Assembly (NCBI RefSeq): GCF_001700435.1
Contig: NZ_LYPC01000014.1
Span: forward strand, 434,001-498,000
Origin: Paenibacillus pectinilyticus
GTDB taxonomy: Bacteria; Bacillota; Bacilli; Paenibacillales; NBRC-103111
Reading direction: 5' to 3'
Length of the DNA stretch: 64,000 nt
The number at the start of each line of letters is the position of its first letter. Position 1 is the first letter of the stretch. Under the pieces are notes generated by a model that saw nothing but the letters and a program-made list of their open reading frames with translations, was not told the origin of the DNA and ran no database searches. Of the stretch, positions 17,791 to 27,565 are shown piece by piece. The position numbers and the translations under genes were made by a program.

Positions 17791-19878
17791 ATGAAAAATG
17801 TTAAAAGACTACATGTGATATTCAAAACACATTTGGATATTGGTTTCACTGACTTAGCTGCTAACGTAGTTGATAAATATATGAATGTGTTTATTCCGCA
17901 GGCGCTGGAATTATCGGAGAAGATGGTCATAGAAGGCGGTCGTTCCAAATTTATATGGACGGTGGGCTCCTGGTTAATTGAGGAATACTTGCAAACGGCT
18001 TCTGAAGAAAAAAGGGTTCGCATGGAGCAGGCCATTGTAAGAGGAGATATCGCTTGGCATGGCCTGCCATTTACGACACATACAGAGCTAATGGATAAAA
18101 ATTTGTTGGAGTACGGCTTATCGATTTCCAAAAAGCTGGATCAAAAGTTTGAAAAGCATACCATAGCTGCGAAAATGACAGATGTCCCTGGACATACGAT
18201 CGCTATGGTGCCTATTTTAGCTAAATATGGTATTCGTTATTTACATATAGGTGTTAATCCTTCAAGCAAACCACCTTGTGTGCCGGAAGTATTTGTTTGG
18301 AGAGCAAGTGACGGCTCCGAATTGATCGTAAACTACGCCTCAGATTATGGTCAAACATTAAAAGTGGAAGGTCTGGAAGACGCGCTCTATTTTGCCCATA
18401 CCGGTGATAATTGCGGCCCTTCTTCTCTGGAAGAAATAGAGAAGCTCTACATCCAATTGCAATCTGAATACCCAGAAGCGGAAATTGCAGCATCGACACT
18501 TGATCATTTTGCTGAGAGACTAATGCCATTCAAAGATTCGCTTCCTGTTGTCTGTGAAGAAATCGGAGATAGTTGGATTCAAGGCACTGCATCAGATCCG
18601 ATGAAAGTAGCGCATTATCGGGAGCTGCTTCGATTAAGAGATCAGTGGGTAGCTTCGGGTTCGCTGGATCCGCAAAGTGAAAGCTACGGAAGGTTTTGCA
18701 ATCGTTTGATGTTGATTCCAGAGCATACCTGGGGCTTGGATGAGAAAAAGTATTTAGGCGATTACGACAACTACGCTTCAGCGAATTTCAAGGCGGCAAG
18801 AGCTGCCGATCAGGTTATGTCTAGGGTAGAGAAATCAAATCGTCAATTGGCGTTCGCAAAAGGACAGGCTCACAATGAACGCAGCTATACGTACTTTGAA
18901 AGTTCATGGCAGGAACAGCGCGAGTACCTGGATCAAGCGATATCAGCACTAAGGTTGGATTTGCAAATCGAAGCGAGAAAAGCGTTAGACAGCATGCATC
19001 CAGATAACTGGTCACATTTTGATGCGGTGGAGAATATTAAGCACCTAAAAGCGAATCGTTGCTATGAAGTAGGACAATTTCGTGTAAGCTTCGCTACGGA
19101 TGGTTCGATTAATCAACTCGTTGATACGAATAAGAAGGTATGGGCCAATGATGAATATAGACTCGGTGTCTTCCGCTATGAAACGTTCGGAAAAGAAAAT
19201 TACGATCGCTATATGAATGAATATACCATTAACATGAAAGAACATTATTTTTGGGCATATCCTGACCACGGCAAGCCTGGATTTGAATTTGCAGAGCCTC
19301 AACCAGCGCATAAGCTGTATAAGCCAATACTAAGAAGTCTGCGTATAGGGAGATTGCCTACTGCCGATAAAGTATACGCGCAATTAGAGATGCAACCCGA
19401 GGCTTGCAGTCATTATGGAGCTCCTCAACAGCTCGCGATTGTATATACATTTCATCGCAATGATGCTACGATCGATGCAGAATTGACTTGGATGGATAAA
19501 ACGGCCTGCCGCTTGCCAGAAGCAAGTTGGTTCTCATTCATACCTGCTGTAAATAATCCCAACAGGTGGACGATGGATAAGCTGGGGACCCAGATTTCGC
19601 CGTTACATGTTGTGAAAAACGGTAACAGGAATATGCATGCTGTAGGCAAAGGGGTCTTCTATGAAGGCGCCGATGGAAGTTTCTCGATTGAGTCGATGGA
19701 TGCGCCTGTTGTATGTCCAGGTGAAAGAAGGCTACTGCAATTCGACAATTCCTTTGCGCCTCTCGATGGTGGGTTTCACTTCAATTTACATAATAACGTG
19801 TGGGGAACTAATTTCCGAATGTGGTTTGAAGAGGACATGAAATTCCGGTTTCGATTAGTTATCAGATCTAGTCACTAA
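17791..19878 (+). CDS. DUF5054 / GH38-like glycosidase
   Basis: A 695-residue protein. The N-terminal domain has the shape of a GH38 alpha-mannosidase: HLDIGFTD (H-x-D zinc-binding type motif) near residue 12 and TDVPGH near 131, where GH38 has its nucleophile Asp in a D-x-x-GH setting. The C-terminal half is beta-rich. I recall this pattern as DUF5054, whose substrate is not well defined. GAGGAG precedes the ATG. There is no signal peptide. It probably removes an alpha-linked sugar from imported oligosaccharides alongside the GH95 protein upstream. The specificity is an inference only. Confidence 0.75.
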   Translation: MKNVKRLHVIFKTHLDIGFTDLAANVVDKYMNVFIPQALELSEKMVIEGGRSKFIWTVGSWLIEEYLQTASEEKRVRMEQAIVRGDIAWHGLPFTTHTELMDKNLLEYGLSISKKLDQKFEKHTIAAKMTDVPGHTIAMVPILAKYGIRYLHIGVNPSSKPPCVPEVFVWRASDGSELIVNYASDYGQTLKVEGLEDALYFAHTGDNCGPSSLEEIEKLYIQLQSEYPEAEIAASTLDHFAERLMPFKDSLPVVCEEIGDSWIQGTASDPMKVAHYRELLRLRDQWVASGSLDPQSESYGRFCNRLMLIPEHTWGLDEKKYLGDYDNYASANFKAARAADQVMSRVEKSNRQLAFAKGQAHNERSYTYFESSWQEQREYLDQAISALRLDLQIEARKALDSMHPDNWSHFDAVENIKHLKANRCYEVGQFRVSFATDGSINQLVDTNKKVWANDEYRLGVFRYETFGKENYDRYMNEYTINMKEHYFWAYPDHGKPGFEFAEPQPAHKLYKPILRSLRIGRLPTADKVYAQLEMQPEACSHYGAPQQLAIVYTFHRNDATIDAELTWMDKTACRLPEASWFSFIPAVNNPNRWTMDKLGTQISPLHVVKNGNRNMHAVGKGVFYEGADGSFSIESMDAPVVCPGERRLLQFDNSFAPLDGGFHFNLHNNVWGTNFRMWFEEDMKFRFRLVIRSSH

Positions 19879-19891
19879 TGCCAGCTTATCT

Positions 19892-19931
19892 ACTTAATAT
19901 TCTCCATAGATATATCTAACAATTGTCCATA
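19892..19931 (+). promoter_or_regulatory. Tandem operator half-sites upstream of the lyase
   Basis: TCTAACAATTGTCCATA (19915-19931) is a strong half-site. A degenerate partner ACTTAATATTCTCCATA (19892-19908) lies exactly 23 bp upstream. The pair ends 71 bp before the lyase start. Confidence 0.6.
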
Positions 19932-19951
19932 CTTCGTTATGGGCAATTTTG
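19921..19951 (+). terminator. Terminator after the DUF5054 gene, overlapping the operator
   Basis: AATTGTCCATA (19921-19931) pairs with TATGGGCAATT (19938-19948) with one G-T pair and a 6-nt loop, followed by TT and GG. The left arm is part of the operator half-site. Confidence 0.6.
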
Positions 19952-19963
19952 GTTTACTTAAAA

Positions 19964-19977
19964 GGTAAGCGGTTTCA
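19964..19977 (+). promoter_or_regulatory. cre site upstream of the lyase
   Basis: GGTAAGCGGTTTCA matches the CcpA cre consensus TGWAANCGNTNWCA at all but the first base. It lies 25 bp before the lyase start, so glucose repression is likely. Confidence 0.6.
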
Positions 19978-20002
19978 TAATCTATGACAGGAGGGATTAT
20001 TT

Positions 20003-23000
20003 ATGAGATTAAGGAAATACGTAATGCTATTTATTGCTTCGTTGCTAATGTTTGCAACAGTTGTGCCTATTGCTGGTACAGCTTCGGCAGCAGGGGGCAG
20101 ACCACCTGTAACTGTATCTGGCAATTATACTAATGTTGATTTTAACGTGACTACGCCAACGGTTACTAATGGCACTTATACGGTGGAAGCGAAGCTTTTG
20201 GGAACAGTAACACCCACATCAGGTCAAAATGCAGCAGGACTTGTGACGGATGCAAATGGTTTAAGATCCTTTTATTTAGAAGCGGATACCATTGACATTA
20301 GTACATTTAAAAGCGCCATCCAAAAAACGGATCGCTTCGGTATCCAAACCCGCGTGAAATTTAATAATACGAATTCGAAGCGAAGCCTTTTCGAAATGAA
20401 AAGCATGAACCCGCCGACAGGATCACCTTCATGGCTCAATTTGCTCATTTTTGATAGCGATGGGAAAATAAAGGATTATAAATTAAACGTGCTTGGCACT
20501 TATGCAGCGGATCAATGGTATGACATCATTTACGATGTCGATACGCCTAACCATCGGTACAGCGTTTGGATCAACGGTTCGATCGTCATTGACAATCTCG
20601 ACCTGAATAGTGCGACGACCTCTTGGGTCGGTGTAACGCAAAGTAAAATTATCCAGTATAAGAATACGGCACAAACGCCTAGCATGGTAACGGTCGCAAG
20701 CTTTAAAGCTGGTACAATTACCGATCCTGTGCCATTGGCATCGCTCGCAATTCAACCGTTAAGCGGAGAGTTCTATGCGAATCAAACGAAAGCTTTGACA
20801 CTTGTTAAGAATCCATCTAATACAACGGAAACCAATATCAATTGGAGCTCCAGCAATACGAGTGTTGCAACGGTGGACAGTCAGGGAGTCGTTACAGGGG
20901 TAGCGGCAGGAATGACGACGATTACTGTAACGTCCGCTGACAATCCTTCAGTTACCGCTACACTTGACTTGACCTTGAGCCCTGCACTTCAACCGATAAA
21001 TTTCAACGCTAACTACCTGGATCTTGATTTTAACACCTTCTTACCGCCAGTAAGTAACAACGTAACAACGTTTGATTCCAAGTTTCTGGGTACGGTTACA
21101 ACAACGTCTGGAGCAACTAGTGCTGGAATTATCAATACAAATAACACGAATGTGTTCCAATTCGAAGCAGTTACGGCAGATTTAGGCTCATTTAAAAGTG
21201 GTCTTAACAAAACGGATCATACGGGCATCCGTACTCGCTTGCAATTCAATAATACGAATTCCAAACGGAGTATTTTTGAAATGAAGAGTGTGACGCCACC
21301 GACAGGCACTGCCGCATGGGATACGCTCCTTTTTTTCGATGCAGATGGCAAAATTAAGGATTATCAAGGTAACGTGCTTGACAATTATGCTGCGGATCAA
21401 TGGTATGATATTGATATTGACTTAGACAGTCCCAAGCATCGTTATAGTGTATGGATTAACGGGAAATTGAAAGTATATAATCTGGATCTGGGCAACTGGA
21501 TTGGTATTACCCAAAATAGAATCATTCAATACAAAAATAGTAGCAACACTTCCAACAAAACTTATGTTGCCTATATGAAGGTGGGCACAATTATCGATCC
21601 GGTCCCTTTGACATCACTATCGATTCAGCCGTTAAGCGGAAACTTCTATGCGAATCAAACGAAGGCTTTGACGCTTGTCAAAAATCCATCCAATACCTCA
21701 CAGACCAACTTCAACTGGAGTTCCAGCAATACGAGTGTTGCAACGGTGGACAATCAGGGAGTCATAACAGGGGTGGCGGCAGGAACGACGACGATTACTG
21801 TAGCGTCTGTCGACAATCCTTCAGTTACCGCTACACTTGACATAACCTTGAGCGCTGCAATTCAGCCGGTAAATGCTAGTCGCAACTATCTGGATCTTGA
21901 TTTTAACACCTTCGTACCGCCGGTAAGCAGTAACGTAACAACGATCGATTCCCTATTTTTAGGCACGGTTGCAACAACATCTGGAGCGACAAGCGCTGGA
22001 ATTATCAATGATGGTGATTCAAATGTATTTCAATTGGAAGCGATCACAGGGGATTTAGGCACATTTAAAAGCGGTCTTAACAAAACGGATCATTTTAGCA
22101 TTCGCACTCGCATGAAATTCAATAATACGAATTCTAAACGAAGTATTTTTGAAATGAAGAGTGTGACGCCGCCGACAGGCACTGCCGCTTGGGATACGCT
22201 TCTTTTTTTCGATGCGGACGGCAAAATTAAGGATTATCAAGGTAACGTGCTTGACAATTATGCAGCGAATCAATGGTACGATATTGTTGTTGACTTAGAC
22301 AGTCCCAAGCATCGTTACAGTGTCTGGATTAACGGGAAACTGTACGTAAACAATTTGGATTTGGGCAACTGGGTAGGGATTACCCAAAACAGATTAATTC
22401 AATATAAGAATAGTAGTAACACTTCCAACAAAACTTATGTTGCCTACATGAAGGTGGGCATAATCAGTCCCCTAAGCTCACCTGTCGTTACAGGACAAAC
22501 GGTGCAAGGATGGGCGGCATGGACTTATACTGGTCTGCCTGTATTTGCTGAGGACGCATCCGAGAGCGTCGATTCAATCGCTTCCATGACGATCAGCGGA
22601 CCTACCGGAACCCTGGGATCGTACGCGAAAGAATTCCCAGTCACGCCTGGCAAACGCTACTCTTTTAGCTCATTCATGAGAGGAGAAGGATTAAGCAGCT
22701 CCACTTCCGTTATTAAAGCAGTACTTACTTCTATGAAAAACGGCGAAAAGCTGCAGGTGGACAATTTAGATGTCGAGGAAGAGACACCTGCATTGGTGTC
22801 CGACAAAAATGCTTTTGGAGGGAGGATTTTATATCATTTCACGGCACCGGCCGACGCTGACAGTGTAAGGGTTCAGTTGGTATTCTCAGGTCCAGGAACC
22901 GCTTGGTTCAACGATCCGCGATTTGAGGAGAAACAGAATTGGCAAGATGTCATGGGGCATTATAGCAGCGCGGACGTACAACATCCAATTACCAATCCTG

Positions 23001-26000
23001 GTAATATGTACGGATTTGGTGGAGTTCCCAATGAGTCGGATGCGACACTTCTGCAGCAAGTAGCCCCAATCATGGCTATGTCCGACACTGAGCTGCAAGC
23101 TGCGGCGAAGGCGGATGCCCATACGCGGACGGCTCTGGATGTTCGCGGAAGTTATGAGGCCATGGCAAGAAGGCTTGCAATACTTTACACAAAAACAGGA
23201 ACTGCGACCTATGCACATAAAGCGATTATTATTTTGACAGAGGAAGCCAAATGGTATCCAGATGTTCCGTTAACAGGCGGAGAGAATTTTTTCTTTAAGT
23301 CAGCGTGCGTTCCCGTGGATGCCGTATATGCTTACGATATTTTATACGCGTCACCTGAATGGAATAATGTCCAGGAGTCTCTATACGTGGGAACGGATGT
23401 GCGAGCTTTCGTTGAAGGGTGGTTCCGCACAGCCGTAATGAATATGTTTAACTATTACAGCCCAGGTATTGGCGGCTATGATAACATTGCCCCCTATGGC
23501 GTTCGTGCCGTATTTGGAACGGCAGCTGTGTTGAATGACCCTGATATGATCAGACTTTTCATGCCATGGGTGGATTCGCTTCTATCCAACCGAGAGGTTT
23601 ACGCCGATGGCTTTTGGAACGAGGCGACGGTCTCCTACAACGATCAAGTGATACAGTTGTTTACAGGTGCATTTGATATGTTGCAACAGAACTTTAAGGA
23701 TCCTGCTGGTTATGTGGACAACAAGTATCAACTACAGTTCGAACCAGCTTTTAATTTAGGTTCACGTTATCCTTTGTATACGAAAGGGTTGACGATCAAT
23801 CAGCAAATGAAGCTTCCCGACGGTTCTCCTGTAGCGATTAATGATACATGGAACCAGGATCCGGCGCTGAAGTCGGTTGAAGATCCCATATTGCCGGAAA
23901 ACATTAAGAATATTGAGCTTTACAATTATGGTCAGTTCTCACTCGTGCAAGGCGATACGAATGATGCCACATACGCAGGATTGACATTTCCGCAGAATGG
24001 GCTAGGCGGACCGTATACGACAGGTGGACATCAACATGCCGACTATTTGAATCTAAATCTTTTTGGCAGTGGAATGGAAGTCATTCCGGATACTGGTTAT
24101 CCGCATGATGCAGTCGCTAATCGTTATCTTCAAATGACAGCTCCTATGCATAACGTGCCTTGGGCGTGGTCCAGCACTGCCAATTACATTGCTTCCTCCG
24201 GGATGAGTACACGCGCTTCTATGCTCGCTTACGATCCTGGCGACCAAAATGGCAAAGCCATTCAGTTGGTAGAGGCTTCTGAGCTTGGCCCTGTGACGGA
24301 CAATGTAGACACGAAACGCAGAATGATCATGATGGTCAATATGGATGGCAACCGTTCTTATACGCTTGACTTGAGCCGATTAAAGGGTGGAGAAGCACAT
24401 CAGATCTTTATGAGAGCTGCAGAAGATGAAGACACGGATATGACAACTTCACTGAATCTGACTGCTCAACCTGATGCGGATGTGAATACGTATATGACAA
24501 GAATGGGTCATACCGAAGGTTTACCGGATGGTAGGGCCACTATGAAATCCCCGCAGACGGCCGATGGCAATAACGACTTCAACTTCACCTGGAAAGGTAA
24601 AACAAGTGGAACTTCGTTACGTGCTTACATGAATGGAATTAGTGGCGATGAGCTCATCTTCTCCCGAATTCCAACGTTGCGGTGGACGTATAATAAAGCT
24701 GCGTTGAAGGATTCATTCCCAGGCTGGCATTTCCAACGCAGACAGCTTGTGAATCCGAACGACACGACGGAATTCGGTGCGGTATACGAAACATGGAGAA
24801 GTAATCAGCAGCCGCTCATCAACAATGTGACTTGGAAGAAAACTGCGGATCAGGATCCGATGACCCAGGTTGCTGTCGTTGATGTTGGCAGTTATATCGA
24901 CACGATCTACCTGAGTAACGACACAACGGTTCGTGAGGTGGATGGGGTACAATTTGCGGGTCGGGTAGCCATGATTCGTAAAGACAAGATGAGCGGCGCC
25001 ATTCTGAAAGGGTACGTTTATGGCGCAGGCAGTATTCAAGCGCCGGGCTTTGCATTGCAAGGGAAGCCAGATGTGAATGTGAAGGTTACAGGTACAACGA
25101 GCACGTATAACGGAGCTCTTGCTAATGGAACAGTGGCAAACGGAGCGCCCGCCAACACATTGACGATTGATGGCAATTTGCCAAACGACAATTCTTTGAA
25201 TGGACTTTGGCTGCAAACAAAATTGGGGGATCAATCTGGCTACGGCATGCGGATCAACAGTGTACAGGGCAGTACCATCAACGTACATGATTATCCTCCG
25301 TTTACAATCACACCTGCCGGAGCGAAACAAGGTTTTTTCCAATATGTAGATAAAGTCATTCCAGGAGATGTAATCGCGGAAATACATCAGCCTACGTTTG
25401 TCTCAGCGATTCCTTCTGGGCAATCCATACAGTCGGCAATTGATAGCGCGCAGAATGGAGATACGATCGTGCTTTCTGGCGGCGTGTATACGGAGCAGTT
25501 GAACATTACTAAGAGCCTGACGATTATAGGTAATGGAGCCACGATTCAAGCGCCAGATACGGCAATTCATGGATTTACAGGGTTCGTTAATCAGTATGAT
25601 GCTCCTATTCGTCCAATCGTGTATGTTTCACCAGGTGTGAATGTGAAACTGCAAGACATGACAATTGATGGACGTAATAAAGGAGATATGAATTATCCTG
25701 ATGGCATCTCTGGAATTGGTATCGATCGCGCAAGTGCAACCATCGACCATGTGACGGTAAAAGGTGTTAATGACACTTTAAATCCGGGCATGCAATACGG
25801 ATACGGAATTTTTGCCAATAACACGGGGACAACCGCAGTAACGGTTGTCGTAACGAATTCCACCATTACGGATTATCAGAAGAACGGTATTTTCGTACTG
25901 GGTAACATTACAGGTACAGTTACAAGCAATACTGTAACAGGACATGGCCCAACTTCGGACATTGCGCAGAATGGCATTGTGTTTTTAAATGTTGCAGGTG

Positions 26001-26146
26001 CAGGAACCATCAGCAACAATACCGTATCGCAGAACTATTACAACGGCAGCGATGAAGCATGTGGCATACTCCTTTTTTCCTCACCTTCAGTCACTCTTAG
26101 TGGTAATCAAGTAAGCGACAATCAAGCTCCAACGTACGTACAGTAA
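20003..26146 (+). CDS. Secreted multidomain heparinase II/III-like polysaccharide lyase
   Basis: A 2047-residue exported protein with a signal peptide at 1-30 (ending GTASAAGG). Three concanavalin-like modules of about 200 residues start near 35, 335 and 620; the first two are each followed by a Big_2 Ig-like domain (near 243-330 and 533-616). A further beta-sandwich spans about 830-985. A helical toroid (985-1330) and a heparinase-II/III-like sheet domain follow, with GGHQHADYLNL at H1343-D1347. A right-handed beta-helix from about 1790 runs to the end and stops abruptly, without an SLH or other anchor. GGAGGG precedes the ATG. It should cut a uronic-acid polysaccharide outside the cell, leaving unsaturated ends for the GH88 encoded next. 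The polymer is not identifiable. Confidence 0.8.
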   Translation: MRLRKYVMLFIASLLMFATVVPIAGTASAAGGRPPVTVSGNYTNVDFNVTTPTVTNGTYTVEAKLLGTVTPTSGQNAAGLVTDANGLRSFYLEADTIDISTFKSAIQKTDRFGIQTRVKFNNTNSKRSLFEMKSMNPPTGSPSWLNLLIFDSDGKIKDYKLNVLGTYAADQWYDIIYDVDTPNHRYSVWINGSIVIDNLDLNSATTSWVGVTQSKIIQYKNTAQTPSMVTVASFKAGTITDPVPLASLAIQPLSGEFYANQTKALTLVKNPSNTTETNINWSSSNTSVATVDSQGVVTGVAAGMTTITVTSADNPSVTATLDLTLSPALQPINFNANYLDLDFNTFLPPVSNNVTTFDSKFLGTVTTTSGATSAGIINTNNTNVFQFEAVTADLGSFKSGLNKTDHTGIRTRLQFNNTNSKRSIFEMKSVTPPTGTAAWDTLLFFDADGKIKDYQGNVLDNYAADQWYDIDIDLDSPKHRYSVWINGKLKVYNLDLGNWIGITQNRIIQYKNSSNTSNKTYVAYMKVGTIIDPVPLTSLSIQPLSGNFYANQTKALTLVKNPSNTSQTNFNWSSSNTSVATVDNQGVITGVAAGTTTITVASVDNPSVTATLDITLSAAIQPVNASRNYLDLDFNTFVPPVSSNVTTIDSLFLGTVATTSGATSAGIINDGDSNVFQLEAITGDLGTFKSGLNKTDHFSIRTRMKFNNTNSKRSIFEMKSVTPPTGTAAWDTLLFFDADGKIKDYQGNVLDNYAANQWYDIVVDLDSPKHRYSVWINGKLYVNNLDLGNWVGITQNRLIQYKNSSNTSNKTYVAYMKVGIISPLSSPVVTGQTVQGWAAWTYTGLPVFAEDASESVDSIASMTISGPTGTLGSYAKEFPVTPGKRYSFSSFMRGEGLSSSTSVIKAVLTSMKNGEKLQVDNLDVEEETPALVSDKNAFGGRILYHFTAPADADSVRVQLVFSGPGTAWFNDPRFEEKQNWQDVMGHYSSADVQHPITNPGNMYGFGGVPNESDATLLQQVAPIMAMSDTELQAAAKADAHTRTALDVRGSYEAMARRLAILYTKTGTATYAHKAIIILTEEAKWYPDVPLTGGENFFFKSACVPVDAVYAYDILYASPEWNNVQESLYVGTDVRAFVEGWFRTAVMNMFNYYSPGIGGYDNIAPYGVRAVFGTAAVLNDPDMIRLFMPWVDSLLSNREVYADGFWNEATVSYNDQVIQLFTGAFDMLQQNFKDPAGYVDNKYQLQFEPAFNLGSRYPLYTKGLTINQQMKLPDGSPVAINDTWNQDPALKSVEDPILPENIKNIELYNYGQFSLVQGDTNDATYAGLTFPQNGLGGPYTTGGHQHADYLNLNLFGSGMEVIPDTGYPHDAVANRYLQMTAPMHNVPWAWSSTANYIASSGMSTRASMLAYDPGDQNGKAIQLVEASELGPVTDNVDTKRRMIMMVNMDGNRSYTLDLSRLKGGEAHQIFMRAAEDEDTDMTTSLNLTAQPDADVNTYMTRMGHTEGLPDGRATMKSPQTADGNNDFNFTWKGKTSGTSLRAYMNGISGDELIFSRIPTLRWTYNKAALKDSFPGWHFQRRQLVNPNDTTEFGAVYETWRSNQQPLINNVTWKKTADQDPMTQVAVVDVGSYIDTIYLSNDTTVREVDGVQFAGRVAMIRKDKMSGAILKGYVYGAGSIQAPGFALQGKPDVNVKVTGTTSTYNGALANGTVANGAPANTLTIDGNLPNDNSLNGLWLQTKLGDQSGYGMRINSVQGSTINVHDYPPFTITPAGAKQGFFQYVDKVIPGDVIAEIHQPTFVSAIPSGQSIQSAIDSAQNGDTIVLSGGVYTEQLNITKSLTIIGNGATIQAPDTAIHGFTGFVNQYDAPIRPIVYVSPGVNVKLQDMTIDGRNKGDMNYPDGISGIGIDRASATIDHVTVKGVNDTLNPGMQYGYGIFANNTGTTAVTVVVTNSTITDYQKNGIFVLGNITGTVTSNTVTGHGPTSDIAQNGIVFLNVAGAGTISNNTVSQNYYNGSDEACGILLFSSPSVTLSGNQVSDNQAPTYVQ
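20994..22470 (+). repeat. Tandem intragenic repeat in the lyase gene
   Basis: Two highly similar copies of a segment with a period of about 873 bp (for example a shared 14-mer at 21017 and 21890) encode the second and third concanavalin-like modules. A more diverged first copy begins near 20130. Each unit is a binding-type module of about 200 residues, plus an Ig-like domain in the first two. Confidence 0.85.
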
Positions 26147-26159
26147 TCCTGATGTAATT

Positions 26160-26200
26160 AACAAAGCCTTTCAGCTGATGTTCGCTGAAGGGCTTTGTTT
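26160..26200 (+). terminator. Intrinsic terminator after the lyase
   Basis: CAAAGCCTTTCAGC (26162-26175) pairs with GCTGAAGGGCTTTG (26184-26197) with one imperfect pair and an 8-nt loop, followed by TTT. Confidence 0.88.
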
Positions 26201-26216
26201 ACGTCTAGTATCTGGA

Positions 26217-26256
26217 TCTAACAATTCACCATATCTCCGCCTAATCATTGTTCATA
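26217..26256 (+). promoter_or_regulatory. Tandem operator half-sites upstream of GH88
   Basis: TCTAACAATTCACCATA (26217-26233) and CCTAATCATTGTTCATA (26240-26256) are direct repeats exactly 23 bp apart, 86 bp before the GH88 start. Confidence 0.65.
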
Positions 26257-26342
26257 CGACCGAGGGACATGTTGGTTTATATTGAAACTAGGATAGATAG
26301 TCGCCATAATTTAATCATTTCGTGGAAAAGGGGATTTCTAAG

Positions 26343-27506
26343 ATGGTATGGAGTAAAGCAATTGAAGATGCAGTAGGTAAAATACGTGCTAATATTGAAA
26401 ACAATGGGATGAAATTCCCACATATTACGAATGAGAAGCGGTATGAATGGTCGGAAAATATAGATTGGATAGAAGGATTTTACACGGGGATGGTTTGGCT
26501 TAGCTTTGAATATACGGGAGATGCTTATTTCAAAGAGCAAGCTAAGTTACAAATCGATAATTTCCGTCAGAGGTTGGAGCAGCGCAATTGTCTGGAGCAT
26601 CATGATATAGGGTTTCTATATGGCTTGTCAGCATTAGCTGGTTGGATTGTGGATGGTGATAAGGACGCATGTCAACTAGCCCTTCAGGCAGCTGACCTTC
26701 TACTAGCCAGATGGCGCTCTAAAGGTCATTATTTGCAAGCATGGGGTCCTGAAGGCGATGAGCAAAACGGAGGGCGTATCATTATTGATTGCTTAATGAA
26801 TTTACCATTATTGTATTGGGCTACGCAGCATACTGGTGACCCTATATATAGTGAAATCGCGTATAAGCAAGCAGAATTATCGCGGCGTTATTTGGTGCGC
26901 GGAGATGACTCATCGTACCATACGTTCTATTTCAATCAGGAAACGGGCATTCCGCTCGGCGGAGGAACACATCAGGGATATCATGACGGATCAACATGGA
27001 CGCGCGGACAAGCCTGGGGTATTTATGGTTTCGCTTTATCGTACCGTTATACAGGTGATCCCAAGTTTCTCGAGACTTCGAAACGGCTGTTGCGCTATTT
27101 TATAGATCATTTGCCTGAAGATTCAATCGCTTATTGGGATTTTAATGTGCCGATCGAGGCAGGAACGAGCCGTGATAGTTCGGCATCGGCCATCACAGCA
27201 TGTGGCATGCATGAGCTTCTAGAATTGATGCCGCAAGATGATCCAGACCGTTTATGGATTGCGGTGGCACTGGAGCAGGTCATGAAATCGCTCGTGGAAC
27301 GTTATGCCACGATCGGTGAAGAAGCGGAAGGGCTCCTAAAGCATGGATCCTACCATGTAAGAGGTAATTCTGGTTTGGATGATTACATGATTTGGGGGGA
27401 TTATTATTATTTGGAGGCGCTATTGCGGATAGAGCGTTCAATACCAGGTTATTGGTATGAGCGTACGGAGCAGGGTATTGGAAAGTTAATGAAACAATTC
27501 GTTTGA
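26343..27506 (+). CDS. GH88 unsaturated glucuronyl hydrolase
   Basis: A 387-residue cytoplasmic (alpha/alpha)6 enzyme that removes the 4,5-unsaturated uronic acid left at the non-reducing end by polysaccharide lyases. The two catalytic aspartates are visible as D88 (HHDIGF) and D149 (GGRIIIDCLMN). These numbers equal those I recall for the Bacillus sp. GL1 enzyme, which supports the chosen start. STWTRGQAWGIYG is also a family motif. The ATG at 26343 has AAAGGGGA 8 nt upstream; the GTG at 26322 precedes that site. It follows the lyase gene and carries its own operator pair, so it is regulated in parallel with it. Confidence 0.92.
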   Translation: MVWSKAIEDAVGKIRANIENNGMKFPHITNEKRYEWSENIDWIEGFYTGMVWLSFEYTGDAYFKEQAKLQIDNFRQRLEQRNCLEHHDIGFLYGLSALAGWIVDGDKDACQLALQAADLLLARWRSKGHYLQAWGPEGDEQNGGRIIIDCLMNLPLLYWATQHTGDPIYSEIAYKQAELSRRYLVRGDDSSYHTFYFNQETGIPLGGGTHQGYHDGSTWTRGQAWGIYGFALSYRYTGDPKFLETSKRLLRYFIDHLPEDSIAYWDFNVPIEAGTSRDSSASAITACGMHELLELMPQDDPDRLWIAVALEQVMKSLVERYATIGEEAEGLLKHGSYHVRGNSGLDDYMIWGDYYYLEALLRIERSIPGYWYERTEQGIGKLMKQFV

Positions 27507-27565
27507 TAATGGGGCTACAATTTGCGAGTTATTTGGACTTTGCCATAATGAAATGTACCATCAGT

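Noticed and set aside
20994..22470. DNA repeats as a possible mobile element
   Set aside because: The repeats stay in frame and encode whole protein modules, so they are internal domain duplications.
24713..25387. 224-codon ORF on the minus strand
   Set aside because: It lies entirely inside the lyase gene, is rich in Cys, Arg and His, and has no protein-like motif; it is a shadow frame.
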